DNA from: Thermoactinospora rubra
Lineage (GTDB): Bacteria > Actinomycetota > Actinomycetes > Streptosporangiales > Streptosporangiaceae
Assembly (NCBI RefSeq): GCF_002093975.1
Contig: NZ_KZ084329.1
Coordinates: forward strand, 204,173-268,172
Direction of reading: 5' to 3'
Length of the DNA stretch: 64,000 nt
The notes beneath the pieces were generated by a model. It worked only from the letters and a program-made list of their open reading frames with translations, had not been told where the DNA came from and did not search any database. Shown here piece by piece: positions 61,221 to 64,000 of this stretch; the first letter of the stretch is position 1, and each line of letters begins with the position of its first letter. Position numbers and translations under genes: made by a program.

Positions 61221-62678
61221 ATGACCACGGAACTGAACTGGACCAGCGACGGCGCCTGGAGCGCGCACAGCGACTGGGGCATGCGCGACACGGCCGGCCG
61301 CCGTTTCGAGCGCGAGCGCTGGCAGGCCCGCCTGGACGAGCTGCGCGCCGCCCACCACGTGCCCGGCGCCCAGCTGGCCGTGCTGGTCAACGGGCAGGTG
61401 CACGAGCTGGCCAGCGGGGTGCTGCACCGCGGCACGGGGGTGGCGGTGACGACGGACTCGGTGTTCCTGTCCGGCTCGATCGCCAAGGTCTACACCGCCA
61501 CGCTGGTCATGCGGCTGATCGACGAAGGCAAGCTCGACCTGGACACCCGGGTCGTGGACGTACTACCGGAGTTCGCCACCCCCGACCCGCGGGCCACCGC
61601 CCAGATCACCGTCCGGCAGCTCCTGTCGCACACCGGCGGCGTCACCAACGACTTCAACCACGACAGCGGCCGCGGTGACGACTGCCTGGCCAAGTACGTC
61701 CAGGCCGCCGGAGACGTGCCGCTGGACTGCCCGCCCGGCACCGCGATCTCCTACGGCGGGCTCGGCTACGTCGTGCTGGGGCGCCTCATCGAGGTGCTCA
61801 CCGGCCGCGTCTGGGACCAGGCGCTCAAGGACCTGCTGTTCACCCCGCTCGGCTTGGAGCATTCCATGACGCTGCCGGAGGAGGCGCTGCGCTTCCGGGT
61901 GGCGATGAGCCATCTGGGCGAGCCCGGCGCCGACCCCGACCCGGCTCCGGCCTGGGACCTGATGCCGCGCTCGGCCGGGCCGTACGGCCGCGTCATCACC
62001 TCCGCAGGCGACATGGCCCGCCTCGCCGCCCTCCACCTCGACGGCGGCCTCGCCCCCGACGGCACCCGCGTGCTGTCGGCGCAGGCGGTAGCCACGATGC
62101 AGCGCCGCGAGACCGACGTGCCCGACAAGTGGACGGTCTCCGCCGACGGCTGGGGCCTGGGCTGGACCCTGTACGACTGGGACGGTGTCGCCGGCTACGG
62201 CCACGACGGCGCGGCCATCGGCCAGTACGCCTACCTGCGGGTCGTCCCGCACGCCGGGCTCGCTCTGGTGCTGATGACCAACGGGGGCAGCGCCCGTCTG
62301 CTGTACGCCGACCTGTTCAAGCAACTGCTCGCCGAGCTGGCCGGGGTCACGATGCCCGCCCCGTTCGGGCCACCCGCCCAGCCGCCCACCGTCGATCTCG
62401 CCCCGCTGCTCGGCACCTACCGGCGCGAAGGCGTCGTCATCACGGTCGGCGTCGGCGCGGACGGCGGCGCGCGCATGCGCTACGAGTTCGTCGACGGCAT
62501 GAAGGACATGTCACCGCCCCTGGACATGGACCTCACCCCGGTCACCGAAACCGTGTTCGCCGCCACCGGCGCGGGCGCCTCTTTCAGCGAGGACTACATG
62601 CCCGTCGTCTTCTCCACCCTGTCCAACGGCACCGCCTGCGTGTACGTCGGCATGCGCGCCACCCCCAAGATCGGCTGA
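61221..62678 (+). CDS. Class C beta-lactamase-like serine hydrolase, no signal peptide
   Basis: 485 aa from ATG 61221, with GAGGAGAGA upstream and 54 bp after the exporter stop. Catalytic S86-I-A-K89 in VFLSGSIAKVYTATLV; the second motif is Y178-G-G in ISYGGLGYVVLG rather than YxN; the third is HDG in GYGHDGAAIG. An extra C-terminal beta domain follows after about residue 390. The lack of a signal peptide makes it cytosolic, more like an esterase (EstB) or D-amino-acid peptidase than a resistance lactamase. Confidence 0.88.
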   Translation: MTTELNWTSDGAWSAHSDWGMRDTAGRRFERERWQARLDELRAAHHVPGAQLAVLVNGQVHELASGVLHRGTGVAVTTDSVFLSGSIAKVYTATLVMRLIDEGKLDLDTRVVDVLPEFATPDPRATAQITVRQLLSHTGGVTNDFNHDSGRGDDCLAKYVQAAGDVPLDCPPGTAISYGGLGYVVLGRLIEVLTGRVWDQALKDLLFTPLGLEHSMTLPEEALRFRVAMSHLGEPGADPDPAPAWDLMPRSAGPYGRVITSAGDMARLAALHLDGGLAPDGTRVLSAQAVATMQRRETDVPDKWTVSADGWGLGWTLYDWDGVAGYGHDGAAIGQYAYLRVVPHAGLALVLMTNGGSARLLYADLFKQLLAELAGVTMPAPFGPPAQPPTVDLAPLLGTYRREGVVITVGVGADGGARMRYEFVDGMKDMSPPLDMDLTPVTETVFAATGAGASFSEDYMPVVFSTLSNGTACVYVGMRATPKIG

Positions 62679-62786
62679 CCCGCCGGCAGTACCCCTCCGG
62701 TCGGCGGCTGAGCACACCCCTCACGGCACGCACTCAGCCGCCGACCAGCCCTGGATCCGGATCGCGCCGAAGTCGCTGCACGAAAG

Positions 62787-63342
62787 GTGGTTGGGCTTCC
62801 CCAGCGCATCGATCCGGCCGACGACAGCCTGCCAGCGTGGACAGAGCGCTACCTCGATCTGGCCGTGCGCGGAGTCCGCTCGGCGGAGGTCGCGGCCAAG
62901 ATCTCCCGGCATCTCCAGCGCTTCGCCGCCTGGATCACCGACGGCCTCGGCCACGACCGGCTCTCGGCCGTCACCCCGCGCGAGGTGAGCGCCTGGCGCG
63001 ACCACCTGGCCGCCGCCAGCACTTCGCCGGCCGCGCTGTTCCTGGCGGCCGCCTCGATCGGTGCCCGCCGCCCCGGCGGCCGGCTGTCACCCGCTCGATC
63101 AACACCATCGTCGGCGAGATCGGCCACCTGCGCGACGCCCAGATGCCCGACCCCGACCGCAAGCTCGGCACCCTGCGCCCGCACGACGCCCCGCCACACC
63201 TTCGCCTTCCAGCTCTCCCAGTCCTCCGGCCACAACCGCGCCGAACTCGAGCGCCGTCTCGGCCACGCCAACGACCGCTACCTGCGGCTGTACACCAACC
63301 CGCCCGACGACATCGCCGCCCGGCTATATCGAGGATCTCTGA
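62787..63342 (+). pseudogene. Frameshifted tyrosine recombinase
   Basis: Three frames together spell an integrase: frame 1 SAM-like N-domain (WTERYLDLAVRGVRSAEVAAKISRHLQRFAAWI... SAVTPREVSAWRDHLAA), frame 2 VTRSINTIVGEIGHLRDAQ...LGTLRPHDAP, frame 1 again RHTFAFQLSQ...AELERRLGHANDRYLRLYTNPPDDIAA, then GYIEDL and stop. Each late switch is a single extra base in a C-rich run. Most of the catalytic core, including the first Arg, is missing. The element is dead. Confidence 0.8.
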
Positions 63343-63382
63343 CCCGATGCCCTCGCGCCCAGCCGCGCACTACGGTGCTGGC

Positions 63383-63955
63383 ATGGTGATGCGGTTGCTG
63401 CTGGAGCCCCTGCCCGCGTCGTGGCCGGCACCGCCACCCCCGCGTCCGACGGGACTGCGCGGCCTGCTCACCCGATTGCGGGAGATGGCCGACGCGGTGC
63501 GGAACCCAGGCAACCTCAACGACCTCGAAGGGCACCTGCGGCGGGCAGCCACGCAGGCGATCGTGCGGGAGGCCTACTACCGGACCGTGGGCGAACAGGA
63601 CGACGAACAGCGCAGGCCTGCCGCGTTCGCCGAAGCGTGGAAGAGCCACCTGGCCGCGCTGCTGGCCCAAGACACGGTGAAGCTATCGGGCCGGTCTCCG
63701 ATCATCGCTGCCGGTCGCGACACCGACCTGGCGTGGAAGCTGTGTGATGCCGCCAGCCGCATCAGAGCGGACGCGATCACGCACGCCACCGCCACGCCCA
63801 GCAAACGTGAGCCCTCCAGCCCGCCAACCGCGTGGTACCGATTCTCGATCACCGCCGGGGAAGACTACCCGACGCTCACGTGGCCGGACGCTCCGAGCCG
63901 GTCCGCATCGACGGCTTCGCCGGCACCACGCCAGCGAAGATCCTCAACGAGATGA
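63383..63955 (+). CDS. Unrecognised protein, possibly frameshifted at its end
   Basis: 190 aa from ATG 63383; TACGGT ends 6 nt upstream (leaderless pattern), and an ATG at 63347 is possible. The middle (LRGLLTRLREMADAVRNPGNLNDLEGHLRRAATQAIVREAYYRTV... AWKSHLAALLAQDTVKLSGRSPIIAAGRDTDLAWKLCDAASRI) looks helical and natural, with no family recognised. After about 63880 this frame becomes Ser/Arg/Pro-rich while another frame reads EPVRIDGFAGTTPAKILNEM and stops at 63981, suggesting a one-base indel. Confidence 0.5.
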   Translation: MVMRLLLEPLPASWPAPPPPRPTGLRGLLTRLREMADAVRNPGNLNDLEGHLRRAATQAIVREAYYRTVGEQDDEQRRPAAFAEAWKSHLAALLAQDTVKLSGRSPIIAAGRDTDLAWKLCDAASRIRADAITHATATPSKREPSSPPTAWYRFSITAGEDYPTLTWPDAPSRSASTASPAPRQRRSSTR

Positions 63956-64000
63956 CTCAGAGCCTGCTGACAAAGGCTTAAGTCCTGGTGGGGATGGGCC

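Noticed and set aside
1..64000. CRISPR arrays, tRNA and rRNA genes
   Set aside because: No regularly spaced repeat array, no cloverleaf with a CCA-type end and no rRNA-like segment were seen; short tRNAs could still be missed by eye.

Overview
The window is one stretch of a very GC-rich actinobacterial chromosome. Gene content and order (complete Pup-proteasome locus, WYL regulators pafB/pafC beside tatA/tatC, lnt-ppm1-fxsA-rbpA, DUF3866, HelY) point to the order Streptosporangiales; this placement rests on synteny and protein style, not on a marker gene. No rRNA, tRNA or CRISPR array is visible. Many genes start at or within about 8 nt of a TAnnnT -10 hexamer with no Shine-Dalgarno site, so leaderless transcription looks common.

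Region 1 (1-28.4 kb) is dominated by protein turnover. After a truncated serine hydrolase, a PQQ-like propeller protein and an acyltransferase come dop, pup, a tandem HNH (endonuclease VII) gene, prcB, prcA and pafA. A DinB-type polymerase and a sugar-binding lipoprotein are inserted in the opposite orientation between the HNH gene and prcB. Two FKBP lipoproteins, a SufR-like regulator, a DUF3291 protein, a copper monooxygenase-like lipoprotein and a DUF3866 gene follow, then pafB-pafC-small TM protein-tatA-tatC-diacylglycerol kinase. An MFS exporter/TetR pair interrupts before helY. Dop and PafA process and attach Pup, PrcAB degrades the targets, and PafBC controls the DNA-damage response. 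The ATPase ring gene (arc/mpa) is not in the window.

Region 2 (28.4-53.9 kb) is housekeeping and signalling: RNB ribonuclease, 5'-3' exonuclease, a PAS-SpoIIE phosphatase, a prolidase-like peptidase, a CvnD-like GTPase, an Lrp regulator, HelD (whose best start codon is ATC), lnt-ppm1-fxsA, rbpA with a textbook sigma-R promoter, an HxlR/NTF2 divergent pair, an MFS-glycerophosphodiesterase pair, a class I methyltransferase-TrmH pair, a MoxR-DUF58-VWA operon facing a probable pseudokinase, a MerR-type promoter in front of a DUF2268 zincin, a NarL-type two-component system, and a clpP-clpP operon with a ClgR-like site.

Region 3 (53.9-64 kb) becomes accessory: isochorismate synthase, an SGNH hydrolase, then a graveyard (truncated Tn3 transposase joined to fragments of a D-aminopeptidase and an M6-like protease), a LysR-glyoxalase-MFS-serine hydrolase cassette, and a frameshifted tyrosine recombinase followed by an unrecognised, possibly frameshifted gene.

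The most unusual observation is a roughly 17-bp AT-rich motif, consensus TCTACwwwGTAAAGGCG, present four times and always in the same orientation (5631, 23208, 44993, 53268). One copy lies inside a methyltransferase gene, one extends the end of an MFS gene, one sits in a convergent intergenic gap and one fills a promoter spacer.
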